Origin: Bacillus sp. UNC41MFS5 | Lineage (GTDB): Bacteria; Bacillota; Bacilli; Bacillales_B; DSM-18226 | Length of the DNA stretch: 64,000 nt | Assembly: GCF_000686805.1 (NCBI RefSeq) | Contig: NZ_KK366018.1 | Location: 37,759-101,758, forward strand | Direction of reading: 5' to 3' | Shown here: piece by piece, positions 26,414-35,667 of the stretch | Layout: each line of letters opens with the position of its first letter | Position numbering within the stretch: the stretch's first letter is position 1 | Translations under genes and position numbers: made by a program | Notes under the pieces: generated by a model | Told to the model about the DNA's origin: nothing | What the model saw: the letters and a program-made list of their open reading frames with translations, nothing else | The model's database searches: none

Positions 26414-27856
26414 TCAATAAACGACAACCGGATCATAGGTACTGAGATTGTCATACACCAATTTCATTACGCTAGGCGGGGTGTTGACACAGCCATGCGA
26501 TCCATTGCTTTTATAGATATTACCACCAAAATTTGACCTCCAGTTGGCATCGTGGAATCCCTGTCCGTCATTCGTAAAAGGGACCCAATATTGAACAGGT
26601 GTCTGATACGTAATTTTTCCGTTTTCTCTGCCCGTTAGGACGGCAGGGGTTTGCTTATAAAGGATATACCACACTCCTGGTGAAGTATCGTGTTGGGTAC
26701 TTTGATTGCCTGTAACCACATTCGTTGTAACGACTAATTTCCCATTTTTGTAAATCCAAATTCGTTGCGCTGCTATGGAGACTTCAGCATAAGTATCGCC
26801 AATCCCATTGTTCCCGACAGTGTCATATCCATAACCTTCACCTTTCCAGCCATTGCCGTAAATATTAGAGGCGGAAACCGATTTTTTCCCACTTTCAAAA
26901 GCTTTCAAAATACGTGGGATTTCTTTATCAACATTTATGGCCCAGCCATAGCCTTTAGCTTTAACCGATATGACCGAACCTGAATGGGCCTTGAATGAGA
27001 AATCCTTGTTTAGTGTGGATTGTGAATGGTTAATTTCAGCAATCTTTTTCTTAACATCGCCTTCATCATCAATCTTAATCTGCAAATCTTTTGTAATAGA
27101 TGCATTTTTAATTAAATCTCCCGCTGTTAACGTAAAAACTTTTTTCTGTACCTTATAATCAACGGTCTGCACAAGGAATTCTTCTAGCCTTTTCTGTTGA
27201 TTTTTTATAAACTCACTGTCTTCTTTAATGGGCTGTATGTATACTGGCTTGAGATGGATTTCACTAATATATTCGTGTTTTTCATAGTCCTTCAAAAGAC
27301 TGGGGACATCATACTGCTCTCCGCTAACGCTGTTAGTGACAACAATTTTACCTTTTACCAAACGAACCACCGCATCTTTTGGCATTTTTAAAGATTGATT
27401 CATGGCTAACAGCTTTTCTTCCACCTGCTTTTTCAACGTCTGGTTTCGAAAGTGATCCTGTTTACTGGGCAATAAGGAAAAATTATTAGCCTTTGAAGAA
27501 GGAAAAAACGTCCAGTGGCCCTTTAATATTTTTTTGACTTGGGGCAGGTCACTTTCCATAAATCCCATCTTTGTATCTTTTCCATCGAAAACTTGTTGAT
27601 CTCCGACATAGACGGTATTTTTCAATATAGTTGTTTTTAATTTCTTTAATGCCTGATCAGCGGTCATTCCACCGACTCTTATCCCATTAATCTTGATATT
27701 TGAATTAAAATGGGTTGCTTGATAGTACCAGACAGCTGCACTCAAGAGCACGATCATGAAGAGGAGACTTCCGGTAATAAACCTCCAGTTAGCGAACCAC
27801 TTTACTGAATTTCCACGATTTTTGCCCATTTCTTTAGTTACTGCTGTACTTTCCAT
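26414..27856 (-). CDS. L,D-transpeptidase with peptidoglycan-binding-like domains
   Basis: A 480-residue membrane-anchored enzyme: short cytoplasmic N-terminus, one membrane helix (about 27-47), tandem PG_binding_4-like regions (about 55-330; motif INGIRVGGMTADQALKKLK) and a C-terminal YkuD domain (about 355-480). The catalytic motif SHGCVN is present with Cys456. It would form 3-3 crosslinks in peptidoglycan or attach proteins. The arrangement resembles Enterococcus Ldt. It is transcribed alone. Confidence 0.88.
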   Translation of the reverse strand: MESTAVTKEMGKNRGNSVKWFANWRFITGSLLFMIVLLSAAVWYYQATHFNSNIKINGIRVGGMTADQALKKLKTTILKNTVYVGDQQVFDGKDTKMGFMESDLPQVKKILKGHWTFFPSSKANNFSLLPSKQDHFRNQTLKKQVEEKLLAMNQSLKMPKDAVVRLVKGKIVVTNSVSGEQYDVPSLLKDYEKHEYISEIHLKPVYIQPIKEDSEFIKNQQKRLEEFLVQTVDYKVQKKVFTLTAGDLIKNASITKDLQIKIDDEGDVKKKIAEINHSQSTLNKDFSFKAHSGSVISVKAKGYGWAINVDKEIPRILKAFESGKKSVSASNIYGNGWKGEGYGYDTVGNNGIGDTYAEVSIAAQRIWIYKNGKLVVTTNVVTGNQSTQHDTSPGVWYILYKQTPAVLTGRENGKITYQTPVQYWVPFTNDGQGFHDANWRSNFGGNIYKSNGSHGCVNTPPSVMKLVYDNLSTYDPVVVY

Positions 27857-28031
27857 TAAGTTTCCTCCTAAACCTGTTGATATTCAAGCTATTAATATTT
27901 CATTTTCACAAATTATGTATTTATTTCATAGATTACAGTTTGATTACAAAATGTAAATTTATACAACTATTCTAACAAATGTAATCGTCGAACATTGTCA
28001 GATTTTGTATTTGCTTAAATTTATTTATTTA

Positions 28032-28091
28032 TTGTAAATGCAATAAAATTAGGGTACATTTTATTTATATTACTTTTTATAGTAAATGCAA
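28032..28091 (+). promoter_or_regulatory. Repeated GTAAATGCAA motifs before marR
   Basis: TTGTAAATGCAATAAAA (from 28032) and AGTAAATGCAACAAAA (from 28081) share the 10-mer GTAAATGCAA at 28034-28043 and 28082-28091. The first copy is also a partial palindrome (ATTG-N6-CAAT). They flank the expected promoter and may be MarR autoregulatory sites. Confidence 0.4.
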
Positions 28092-28117
28092 CAAAAAACA
28101 AGCTAAAGGAGAAAATC

Positions 28118-28570
28118 ATGAAAGAAATTCTTCGTGAAATTGGAATGATTGCAAGGGCATTAGATTCGATAAGTAATATAGAATTTAAAGAATATGACCT
28201 GACAAAAGGGCAGTATTTGTACCTTGTGCGAATATGTGAAAACCCAGGAATCATTCAAGAGAAGTTAGCTGAGTTGATAAAGGTAGACAGAACAACTGCA
28301 GCTCGTGCGATAAAAAAACTTGAAATGAGTGGTTTTATTGAAAAAAAAGACGACCAACAAAACAAAAAAATAAAAAAACTCTTTCCAACAGAGAAAGGGA
28401 ATAATGTTTATCCTTTCATAAGAAGAGAAAATGATTATTCCAACATGGTAGCATTAGATGGCTTTTCCGAAAGGGAAGTAGAAACCATGTTTAATCTTCT
28501 TCAAAGAGTGAGAAAAAATATTGAAATAGACTGGGAATTTGTAAAAAAGGGAAACAAGAGAAACTATTAG
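28118..28570 (+). CDS. MarR family transcriptional regulator
   Basis: A 150-residue winged-helix regulator: LTKGQYLYLVRICENPGIIQEKLAELIKVDRTTAARAIKKLEMSGFIEKKDD is a canonical MarR core. The ATG follows AAGGAGAAAATC. It heads a close cluster with a GNAT gene (25-nt gap) and a dihydrofolate-reductase-like gene (44-nt gap). The effector is unknown. Base composition here is richer in A/T than in neighbouring genes. Confidence 0.88.
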   Translation: MKEILREIGMIARALDSISNIEFKEYDLTKGQYLYLVRICENPGIIQEKLAELIKVDRTTAARAIKKLEMSGFIEKKDDQQNKKIKKLFPTEKGNNVYPFIRRENDYSNMVALDGFSEREVETMFNLLQRVRKNIEIDWEFVKKGNKRNY

Positions 28571-28577
28571 TTAATAA

Positions 28578-29114
<537 letters not shown>

Positions 29115-29158
29115 ACTTATTGATTTGAGCATCTGAAACAAGGCAAGGGGAGATACAA

Positions 29159-29686
29159 ATGAAAAAACAGCGTAACATTATTTTATACATTGGTACTTCC
29201 ATTGATGGCTATATTGCAAATGAGGATGGGACATTAGATTGGCTAGAATCAACAGAAGTAGAAGGAGATTCTGGCTACAATTCACTCCTTGAACGAATTG
29301 ACACTGTTGTTATGGGAAAAGGAACGTATGATGTCGTTCGTGGATTTGATATGGACTATCCCTATAGTAACTATAAAAATTATGTGTTTTCCAAATCTGT
29401 TAGTGGAGCAGATGAATTCGCTACATTTATTGATGAAGAGGCAAATGCGTTCATTAAAAATCTAAAACAAAAGCCTGGTAAAGATATATGGTTCATTGGC
29501 GGTGGAAATTTAGCTCGTGAATTTTTTAAAGAAAATTTAATTGATGAATTCCAACTAGCCATTGCCCCTATTATTTTAGGGAAAGGAATCTCCCTATATA
29601 GCGGAGATGATATAACTCAAAAATACACATTAACAAAAGTAGAGAAATTAGGGCAACTTGCTATGCTTCATTATATAAAAAAATAA
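29159..29686 (+). CDS. RibD C-terminal/dihydrofolate-reductase-like protein (YwjB/YyaP type)
   Basis: A 175-residue RibD_C-family reductase: IILYIGTSIDGYIANEDGTLDWL at the N-terminus, then VVMGKGTYDVV and WFIGGGNLAREFFKENLIDEFQLAIAPIILGKGISLY. Members bind NADPH and are of unknown physiological substrate; true DHFR activity is not expected. It has GGGGAGATACAA before its ATG and follows the GNAT gene in the same direction, ending at a terminator. Confidence 0.83.
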   Translation: MKKQRNIILYIGTSIDGYIANEDGTLDWLESTEVEGDSGYNSLLERIDTVVMGKGTYDVVRGFDMDYPYSNYKNYVFSKSVSGADEFATFIDEEANAFIKNLKQKPGKDIWFIGGGNLAREFFKENLIDEFQLAIAPIILGKGISLYSGDDITQKYTLTKVEKLGQLAMLHYIKK

Positions 29687-29694
29687 TTTTCATC

Positions 29695-29726
29695 ATCTTC
29701 CCCTTTTTTAAGAGGGGAAGATTTTT
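29695..29726 (+). terminator. Terminator after the RibD_C-like gene
   Basis: ATCTTCCCCT (29695-29704) pairs with AGGGGAAGAT (29713-29722), then T4. Confidence 0.83.
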
Positions 29727-29769
29727 ACCTTTTCAATTACATTTTGTACTGCAAAACAGAACCCATTAT

Positions 29770-30101
29770 GTTTATTGCCGCTTTTTCACATTCCATCCCA
29801 ATATTGACAAGTATGTAATTATAGATTTTTTCTGAATATTCGCACCAAGCGGAGGACAAAGATTTGAGACGGATTCATTATAGCTGTTTTTTTTATTAAT
29901 TCCTTTCTTTTCTATTATTGTAGCAGGGATTGTACGATCCTCGTCTGGGCTATTGATTATCCCATTAGAAAATGCATTCGGATGGGATCGGTTACTAATA
30001 TCAATGGCATCGGTTTAGGCTCAGGAATATTCTTAACGATATTAAGCCCCTATGTTGCCAATCATTGGTTTGAAAAAAGAAGGGGACTGGCAGTTGGCAT
30101 T
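29770..30101 (+). pseudogene. Truncated second copy of the MFS gene at 24068
   Basis: From about 29770 the sequence parallels the region upstream of the intact MFS gene (including TTGACA and a GGAGGA ribosome binding site) and then its coding start (TTG at 29864). The reading frame breaks early (the sixth to tenth codons read into TAA). A segment equal to intact positions 24216-24390 (175 bp) is missing, with CAT present at both ends of the gap. Similarity ends at about 30101, two bases from the stop codon of the converging aminotransferase gene. Between the gaps the DNA remains clearly alike, so this is a decayed duplicate. Confidence 0.85.
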
Positions 30102-30102
30102 G

Positions 30103-31008
30103 CTAATACACCGGTGTGCAATAACCTAAATAATTGGGGTTGTTTCCTCTAACAATATTTTCATAAAGATAGCGGATGTTATTAGTGATAGCCCCTTCAC
30201 TACCTTTACCTATCATCCTATTGTCAATATTTATTATAGGTTTGATACCTATTGCTGTGCCTGTAAAAAATACTTCATCAGCAGAGTATAGTTCCGTTCT
30301 TGAAAGACTTTTTTCAGAAACAGACAAATGCAATTCGTTATTAGCGATTTGCATGACAGTATCACGCGTAATCCCTGAAAGTATATTATCAGATATAGGC
30401 GGGGTAATTAATTTGTTATTTTTAATAATAAAAATGTTTTCGCCTGGGCCTTCGCTTACATTCCCCTTATCCGTTAAAAAAATAGCTTCATCAAAACCAT
30501 TTAAACTTGCTTCAGAAGTAGCTAATCCGGAATTTAAATAGCTTCCCGTGGATTTTACTTGGGGAGGAATCATATTATTACCTGATCGATTCCATGAAGA
30601 AATACAAACCCTTAGAGCAGGCTTTGGCAAATACTCTATCTTTGTGCAATAAATACTTACCCGATTAAAAGAATCTAGTAAATCAGGACGCAGTGTATTT
30701 GCTCCTTTAAAGCAAATGGGGCGTATATAGACATCCCCCTTGACATTATTTTGTCTTAATAATTGAATTGTCCAATGAATTAATTCTGTAGATGAAAAGG
30801 GAATTGGTATATGAAGTGAATTTCCAGATTCATGGAATCGTTTATAATGGTCGTAGATTCTGAAAATAAACAATTGGTTTTGGCTTTCATTCCAAAATGC
30901 TCTAATTCCCTCGAAGCACCCCAAACCATAATTTAATCCTTTATTTCTTACACTAATAGAAACAAATGACTCATCTAAAATTCTCCCCTGATCAAATACA
31001 TACCGCAT
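30103..31008 (-). CDS. Branched-chain amino-acid aminotransferase (class IV)
   Basis: A 301-residue fold-type IV PLP enzyme: VRNKGLNYGLGCFEGIRAF near the N-terminus, the PLP lysine in PPQVKSTGSYLNSGLA (about residue 157), then DEAIFLTDKGNVSEGPGENIF and a closing TGTAIGIKPI. These match IlvE-type aminotransferases, which interconvert Leu/Ile/Val and their keto acids. The C-terminus (YLGYCTPVY) appears complete although its stop codon abuts the decayed MFS copy. No terminator is visible. An L-amino-acid oxidase gene lies 223 nt upstream on the same strand. Confidence 0.88.
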   Translation of the reverse strand: MRYVFDQGRILDESFVSISVRNKGLNYGLGCFEGIRAFWNESQNQLFIFRIYDHYKRFHESGNSLHIPIPFSSTELIHWTIQLLRQNNVKGDVYIRPICFKGANTLRPDLLDSFNRVSIYCTKIEYLPKPALRVCISSWNRSGNNMIPPQVKSTGSYLNSGLATSEASLNGFDEAIFLTDKGNVSEGPGENIFIIKNNKLITPPISDNILSGITRDTVMQIANNELHLSVSEKSLSRTELYSADEVFFTGTAIGIKPIINIDNRMIGKGSEGAITNNIRYLYENIVRGNNPNYLGYCTPVY

Positions 31009-31231
31009 ATTTCACCCCCCTCATATAACATGTTATTTACGTTTAATATTTATAGTCTCAAAATGTAATATTTTTTCTAACAAATTAAACATTTTAAGAA
31101 TCCCAATTGAAGTTTTTTAAGGTAGAAAGCAAGGCAAGTGGATTCAATAAGGTCACTTTTCTTATTGTGCTTGCGGCAGGATAGTTATACTTCAAACATA
31201 ACCCATTAGTCATCGCAGCCTGTTTCTAAAA

Positions 31232-32704
31232 TTATTTCGGTAAATCATTCACTTCATTTGCCACACGGATCCCGGATTCAATTGCCCCTTGAATCCAGCC
31301 GTGGGTAAGGCCGGTATGTTCACCAGCAAAGTGGACTTTTCCCTCAGGTTTAGAAATATGAGGATATAGATCAACATCCTGACCCGGTTCAAAAGAGGTA
31401 AAACCTCCGCAAGAAAAAGGGTTTTTACTCCAACTAAAAGCAGCCCCCGTAACAAATTCTGAATAAACCTGATACCCAAAAATTTCTGCCAAGTTCATTA
31501 GTGCAAATTGAATCATTTCCCTTTCAGATAGACTCTCCAACGTTAAGGCCTCGTCTGCCCAAGTATAACTCGCAATAACAACCGCAGGTCCTTTTGAGCC
31601 AATACCATAGCTAGGGTAATAGGAAAATCGAATGGGCAGATCGGTGATCGATTTACCACCTAATTGCCCTGCTTTCTCCCAAAACCTACTTTTAAACTCG
31701 ATGGCAATCTTAGAGGAGGCCATATAATTGAGTTCACGAATCGCTGTCCTTTTAAAATAGGAGAAGGAGTCATAAGGCTCGACTTTCACAAACCGAAGCG
31801 TGGAAAAAGGAATAGTCACAATGGCAAGGTCACCAGTGATGCTGAAGCTCTGATCGGTTTTCTGGTGCTTACAATGAATGGTTACACTGTTTTGATGTTG
31901 AGATATTTTCATTAACTTTTGATTAAACAAAATATTTTCGTATAATTGTGGTTGAAAGGCTTTAGGCAATCGATCCATGCCACCCGTTATTTCATAAAAA
32001 TTCTTCGTTCCGTTTAAGATGATGAGTTCTCGTAATATCTCTACAAAGGTCATCCCCATATACGCTTCCAAGTCAATAAGCACACCAATCATATCATTTG
32101 CACCGACAGAAAAATAATAGTTTAAGAAAGAGCCTAACGAAAGATTTCTATATTGTTTTTCTATAAGAGGCCAATTCTTTTTAGGATCTTTGTTTATAAA
32201 ATCGATGATTGGTTGGACGACAGAAAACAAAAGTTCTTCCGATGATTTTCCTTTTTCATTTGGAGTAACTGGGTATTTTAAAATGCTGGGATCCTTCTCA
32301 AACAATTGAAGCCTCGTTTTAACGCCATTTGCGTAGAGGATGTCATTTGGGGTTCGGTTTATAAATAGATTGGTAGGCAACTTAAATTTTTTAATATATT
32401 CAAAGGTTAATTGATGTTTTTCCGGAATGCGCATCGGACCGACATTGAAATATAAATTCTCGCTAAAAGGCGTTCTTATTGTATAAACACGTCCGCCAAC
32501 TCTATCATTTGCTTCCAAAATGGTGACCCGATGTCCGCTTTCCTTGAGCAAAGAGGCCGCAACGAGTCCAGCCATGCCTGCACCAATAATCATAATATGT
32601 TTAGGATTTTGAGATTTCTTCAGACCATTTCTAATGATGGTCAGCATTTGTTGCTCCGTTAATGGGGAATTCATTTGTTGGGGCAACCTCCTTTGCGTTT
32701 CCAA
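31232..32704 (-). CDS. FAD-dependent L-amino-acid/monoamine oxidase (YobN-like)
   Basis: A 490-residue flavin amine oxidase. The dinucleotide motif is IIGAGMAGLVAASLLKESGH (about 39-58), followed by ANDRVGGRVYT, and the C-terminal FAD motif is VHFAGEHTGLTHGWIQGAIESG. The length and the GP-M-R-I-P segment after the N-terminal motif resemble bacterial L-amino-acid oxidases. It would oxidise amino acids or amines to keto acids/aldehydes with H2O2. No secretion signal is seen. It is divergent from a GNAT gene. Confidence 0.82.
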   Translation of the reverse strand: METQRRLPQQMNSPLTEQQMLTIIRNGLKKSQNPKHIMIIGAGMAGLVAASLLKESGHRVTILEANDRVGGRVYTIRTPFSENLYFNVGPMRIPEKHQLTFEYIKKFKLPTNLFINRTPNDILYANGVKTRLQLFEKDPSILKYPVTPNEKGKSSEELLFSVVQPIIDFINKDPKKNWPLIEKQYRNLSLGSFLNYYFSVGANDMIGVLIDLEAYMGMTFVEILRELIILNGTKNFYEITGGMDRLPKAFQPQLYENILFNQKLMKISQHQNSVTIHCKHQKTDQSFSITGDLAIVTIPFSTLRFVKVEPYDSFSYFKRTAIRELNYMASSKIAIEFKSRFWEKAGQLGGKSITDLPIRFSYYPSYGIGSKGPAVVIASYTWADEALTLESLSEREMIQFALMNLAEIFGYQVYSEFVTGAAFSWSKNPFSCGGFTSFEPGQDVDLYPHISKPEGKVHFAGEHTGLTHGWIQGAIESGIRVANEVNDLPK

Positions 32705-32794
32705 AAAATCCCTTATTGCATTATATACAGTGAAAGGGAGGCATATGTGCTATTTATGAACCTGAATACTTATCTCCTTCGGATATAAGGAAAA

Positions 32795-32830
32795 TCAACC
32801 ATTTCTTTTACTAAACGTATGTGCTATAAC
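32795..32830 (+). promoter_or_regulatory. Candidate promoter of the GNAT-AAA ATPase operon
   Basis: TCAACC (32795-32800) and CGTATG (32816-32821), 15 bp apart, loosely resemble an ECF sigma promoter (AAC at -35, CGTA at -10). An extended sigma-A -10 (TGCTATAAC, 32822-32830) overlaps and is an equally good reading. AGGACC/GGTCCT form a small inverted repeat just downstream. Confidence 0.3.
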
Positions 32831-32890
32831 ATAGGAGAGAAGGACCCTCCAATCATGAGAATATGGTCCTATTAAAAGGGAGGGATAAGT

Positions 32891-33436
32891 ATGAGAGTGG
32901 CGCCGACTGAATATTTTGTGAATGATTTACGTTATATCATTAGGTCTGCAAAAGAGACGGATGCAAAGAACTTGTCTGAAGTTAGATTGCAAATCGATGG
33001 TGAAACAGAGAATTTGGATAGGGAAAAAGGCGAAGCGTATATAGATGAATCTGGATTCAAACGGATTATTAAAGAAGATACAGAAAGTAATAGTAATTTA
33101 TTTTTAGTTGTTGAGGTCAATGATAGATTAGTAGGTTTTTCAAGATGCGAAGGGAAAAAATTGAAAAGATTTGCTCATAAAGTAGAATTTGGCGTCTGTG
33201 TTTTAAAAGAATTCTGGGGGTACGCGATTGGGAAAAATTTATTATTAGAATCAGTCCAATGGGCGGACTCAAACGGAGTTAAGAAAATATCTTTAGCTGT
33301 TCTCGAAACCAATGATAAAGCCATTAAACTCTATGAAAACCTTGGTTTTGAAGTAGAAGGTATTTTAAAAAAGGACAAGATCCTATCTGATGGGAATTAC
33401 TATCATACGATATTGATGGGAAGGTTTCATGACTAA
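32891..33436 (+). CDS. GNAT N-acetyltransferase
   Basis: A 181-residue GNAT of the RimJ/YhhY-like type: YIIRSAKETDAKNLSEVRLQIDGETENLDRE at the N-terminus, then FGVCVLKEFWGYAIGKNLLLESVQWADSNGVKKISLAVLETNDKAIKLYENLGFEVEG. The ATG follows AAAGGGAGGGATAAGT, a strong ribosome binding site. The AAA ATPase gene begins 20 nt after its stop, so the two are an operon. Substrate unknown. Confidence 0.85.
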   Translation: MRVAPTEYFVNDLRYIIRSAKETDAKNLSEVRLQIDGETENLDREKGEAYIDESGFKRIIKEDTESNSNLFLVVEVNDRLVGFSRCEGKKLKRFAHKVEFGVCVLKEFWGYAIGKNLLLESVQWADSNGVKKISLAVLETNDKAIKLYENLGFEVEGILKKDKILSDGNYYHTILMGRFHD

Positions 33437-33455
33437 TATGAATAAGGAGAATTTG

Positions 33456-34745
33456 ATGAAAACTAATGTTTTGTTTGATACTAATAAAATCGACAGGGAA
33501 GCATTACCTTATTATTATGACTACGGCAAAATCGTTTCTACGATTCAAGAAAAACTCGTCAATGAAGTGGGAATCGACTTTCAAATGTATTCAGATGAAG
33601 ATACCTCCAATGAAATTTGGGACATTCTTGAGGAAGACTTGAAAGAGGAATCTCCGGAAGTACAATTGATTTGTCATATTTATAAAGAAGGGGAGACCAA
33701 AACCATCTCATCCAACCATACTGATAAGGCGATGGAGTTGATTATTAAACCACGTATTATCAACGGTCTCTTTTATTATCCAAATTATCAGGTTGCACTG
33801 GCAAGATTAGCCATATACCAAAGTGATGGGGAAATGACTCATGATTTTATTTTTGCCAAAAATGATGCTTGCTTAGTAGCCTTTTTGAAGTATGTTCTAA
33901 AAAGAAAAAGAGATTATATTAAAAACTATGTCACTGTTTTTACGGATACGGAAGATGGTGTGGAAACAGAGATTGATAGTATTACAACCTTGGTTAGAAG
34001 GGAGGATGTATTTTTAGAGGATTCGTTAAAGCGTGAAATTTATCGCTCGATTGACGAATTCTTTTCGGAAAGCGGCCAGTTTTTCAAAACTTATGACATT
34101 CCCTACAAACGCGGAATCCTTCTCTATGGGAAGCCAGGTAATGGGAAGACCACCCTTGTGAAATCGATCGCGAGCAGCATTAACGCTCCAGTTGCATATT
34201 GGCAGATTACTGAATTTACATCGAGTTATACGATTAAAGAAGTATTTACGTCTGTATTGAAGTTAACACCATTGGTATTAGTTATTGAGGATATTGATTC
34301 CATGCCTGCAAGTGTCCGTTCTGTATTCTTGAACATCTTAGATGGTGCTACTTCGAAGGAAGGAATTTTCATCATTGGGACGACCAATTATCCTGAAAAA
34401 ATTGACCCTGCTCTCATGAATCGCTCTGGACGGTTTGACCGAGCGTATGAGATTCATGTACCGACGAAGGAGCTCCGTTATCAGTATTTATTAAATAAGA
34501 ATATTGCTCGGATTCTTTCAGTGGAAGAGATTCAGCAGGTGGTTGATTCGACCAGGGATTTCTCCTATGCGCAGCTCAATGAATTATATACATCGATTGC
34601 CCTTGAATGGCATTATGAACAAAAAGTGGATGTGAGACGTCTTTGTGCGGACTTAAAATCACTACAGCAAAAACAACAAAAACAAGAATGGGATCAAGAT
34701 CTTTCCTCAGCATCGATTGGGTTTGCGGGGTTTGGTGATGATTAA
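33456..34745 (+). CDS. AAA+ ATPase, YjoB/Bcs1-like
   Basis: A 429-residue protein. The N-terminal half (about 1-200) lacks clear motifs. The C-terminal AAA module has Walker A GKPGNGKTT (about 225-233), Walker B LVIEDID, sensor 1 GTTNYPEKIDPALMNRSGRFDR with the arginine finger, and a C-terminal Gln-rich tail. The architecture resembles B. subtilis YjoB, a cell-envelope-stress ATPase proposed to act as a chaperone. AAGGAG lies 6 nt before the ATG at 33456; the ATG at 33429, overlapping the GNAT gene, lacks a ribosome binding site. Confidence 0.72.
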   Translation: MKTNVLFDTNKIDREALPYYYDYGKIVSTIQEKLVNEVGIDFQMYSDEDTSNEIWDILEEDLKEESPEVQLICHIYKEGETKTISSNHTDKAMELIIKPRIINGLFYYPNYQVALARLAIYQSDGEMTHDFIFAKNDACLVAFLKYVLKRKRDYIKNYVTVFTDTEDGVETEIDSITTLVRREDVFLEDSLKREIYRSIDEFFSESGQFFKTYDIPYKRGILLYGKPGNGKTTLVKSIASSINAPVAYWQITEFTSSYTIKEVFTSVLKLTPLVLVIEDIDSMPASVRSVFLNILDGATSKEGIFIIGTTNYPEKIDPALMNRSGRFDRAYEIHVPTKELRYQYLLNKNIARILSVEEIQQVVDSTRDFSYAQLNELYTSIALEWHYEQKVDVRRLCADLKSLQQKQQKQEWDQDLSSASIGFAGFGDD

Positions 34746-34769
34746 TATTCTTTTGAGAGTAAATGGTTT

Positions 34770-35429
34770 ATGAGAGTGATAGGTATTGATTTATCTGGTC
34801 CAAGTAATCACAAAGATACTGTATTGACTGTATTTGACCAACAAAATGGTCAATTAAATTTTTTGAAATTAATTAGGAATATCGGAGATTTGGACATTTT
34901 AAAAGAAATAGAGGCTCAAAGTCAATTAGATGAAGTCGTTATCGGGATTGATGCTCCCTTATCATATGAGGATGGGGGAGGAGATAGGCAAGGGGATAAA
35001 CTGCTTCGTCAGTATATTGTCTCAATTGGGATGAGACCTGGATCCATCATGCCGCCAACCTTAAATCGAATGGTATATCTTACTCTAAGAGGGATAAAGC
35101 TTAGTAGAGAAATAGGGAATCTTGCTACAAGATATCCGATTTCGATTGTGGAAGTGCATCCAGGTGGAGTGATTGGATCGAGACTTCCTGAAAGGGATCT
35201 GGAGTATGTCTTGAGCTACAAACAAAATCTCTTAGCAAGAACCTGGATTCGAGACTGGTTTGCGGAGCAAAAATTAACCAAACTTCCTGTATTTATTGAT
35301 GAGGAAAGCCATTTGATTGATGCATGTGCAGCAGCATTAGGAGCATGGCATTGGAAGGATCCATCGTTGCAACCAAAATGGTCATTTCCTGCAAATCCTC
35401 CATTGCATCCTTTTGGTTATTGTTGTTAG
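34770..35429 (+). CDS. DUF429 family protein (RNase H-like fold)
   Basis: A 219-residue DUF429 protein: RVIGIDLSGPSNHKDTVL at the N-terminus, VIGIDAPLSY in the middle, the VEVHPGG motif and the final DACAAALGAWHW. Acidic residues in the first and second motif suggest a nuclease-like active site, but no activity is established. It begins 25 nt after the AAA gene with only a weak ribosome binding site (GAGAG), so it may be translated after the AAA gene in the same operon. Confidence 0.78.
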   Translation: MRVIGIDLSGPSNHKDTVLTVFDQQNGQLNFLKLIRNIGDLDILKEIEAQSQLDEVVIGIDAPLSYEDGGGDRQGDKLLRQYIVSIGMRPGSIMPPTLNRMVYLTLRGIKLSREIGNLATRYPISIVEVHPGGVIGSRLPERDLEYVLSYKQNLLARTWIRDWFAEQKLTKLPVFIDEESHLIDACAAALGAWHWKDPSLQPKWSFPANPPLHPFGYCC

Positions 35430-35440
35430 TCGTTCTTTCT

Positions 35441-35468
35441 ACCACAGTATTTGATACTGTGGTGTTTT
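35441..35468 (+). terminator. Terminator after the DUF429 gene
   Basis: ACCACAGTAT (35441-35450), loop TTG, ATACTGTGGT (35454-35463), then TGTTTTT. Confidence 0.85.
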
Positions 35469-35631
35469 TCTTTCTGGTTTATTATTTTTAAATTATTTGA
35501 ATTCTCTAAATTGAATATAAATTTCGTCTATTATACTTGTTTTTTTCCTAAAAATTACATATAATTAATTTTACCACTATTGCCAACTTGTATATCCGCC
35601 CGCCATTACTATTTCACTTAATAAAATAAAA

Positions 35632-35654
35632 GGAGTGCCCCAATTGGGACACTC
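35632..35654 (-). terminator. Terminator of the phaRBC operon
   Basis: On the minus strand GAGTGTCCC, loop AATT, GGGGCACTC, followed by CTTTTATTTTATT. Confidence 0.75.
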
Positions 35655-35667
35655 ATCTAAACTAGTA

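Noticed and set aside
30176..30541. 121-residue plus-strand frame opposite the aminotransferase gene
   Set aside because: Antisense to a well-conserved class IV aminotransferase; no supporting signals.
31009..31231. Search for a T-box leader before the branched-chain aminotransferase gene
   Set aside because: No AGGGTGGNACCGCG-like motif or matching stems on the minus strand.
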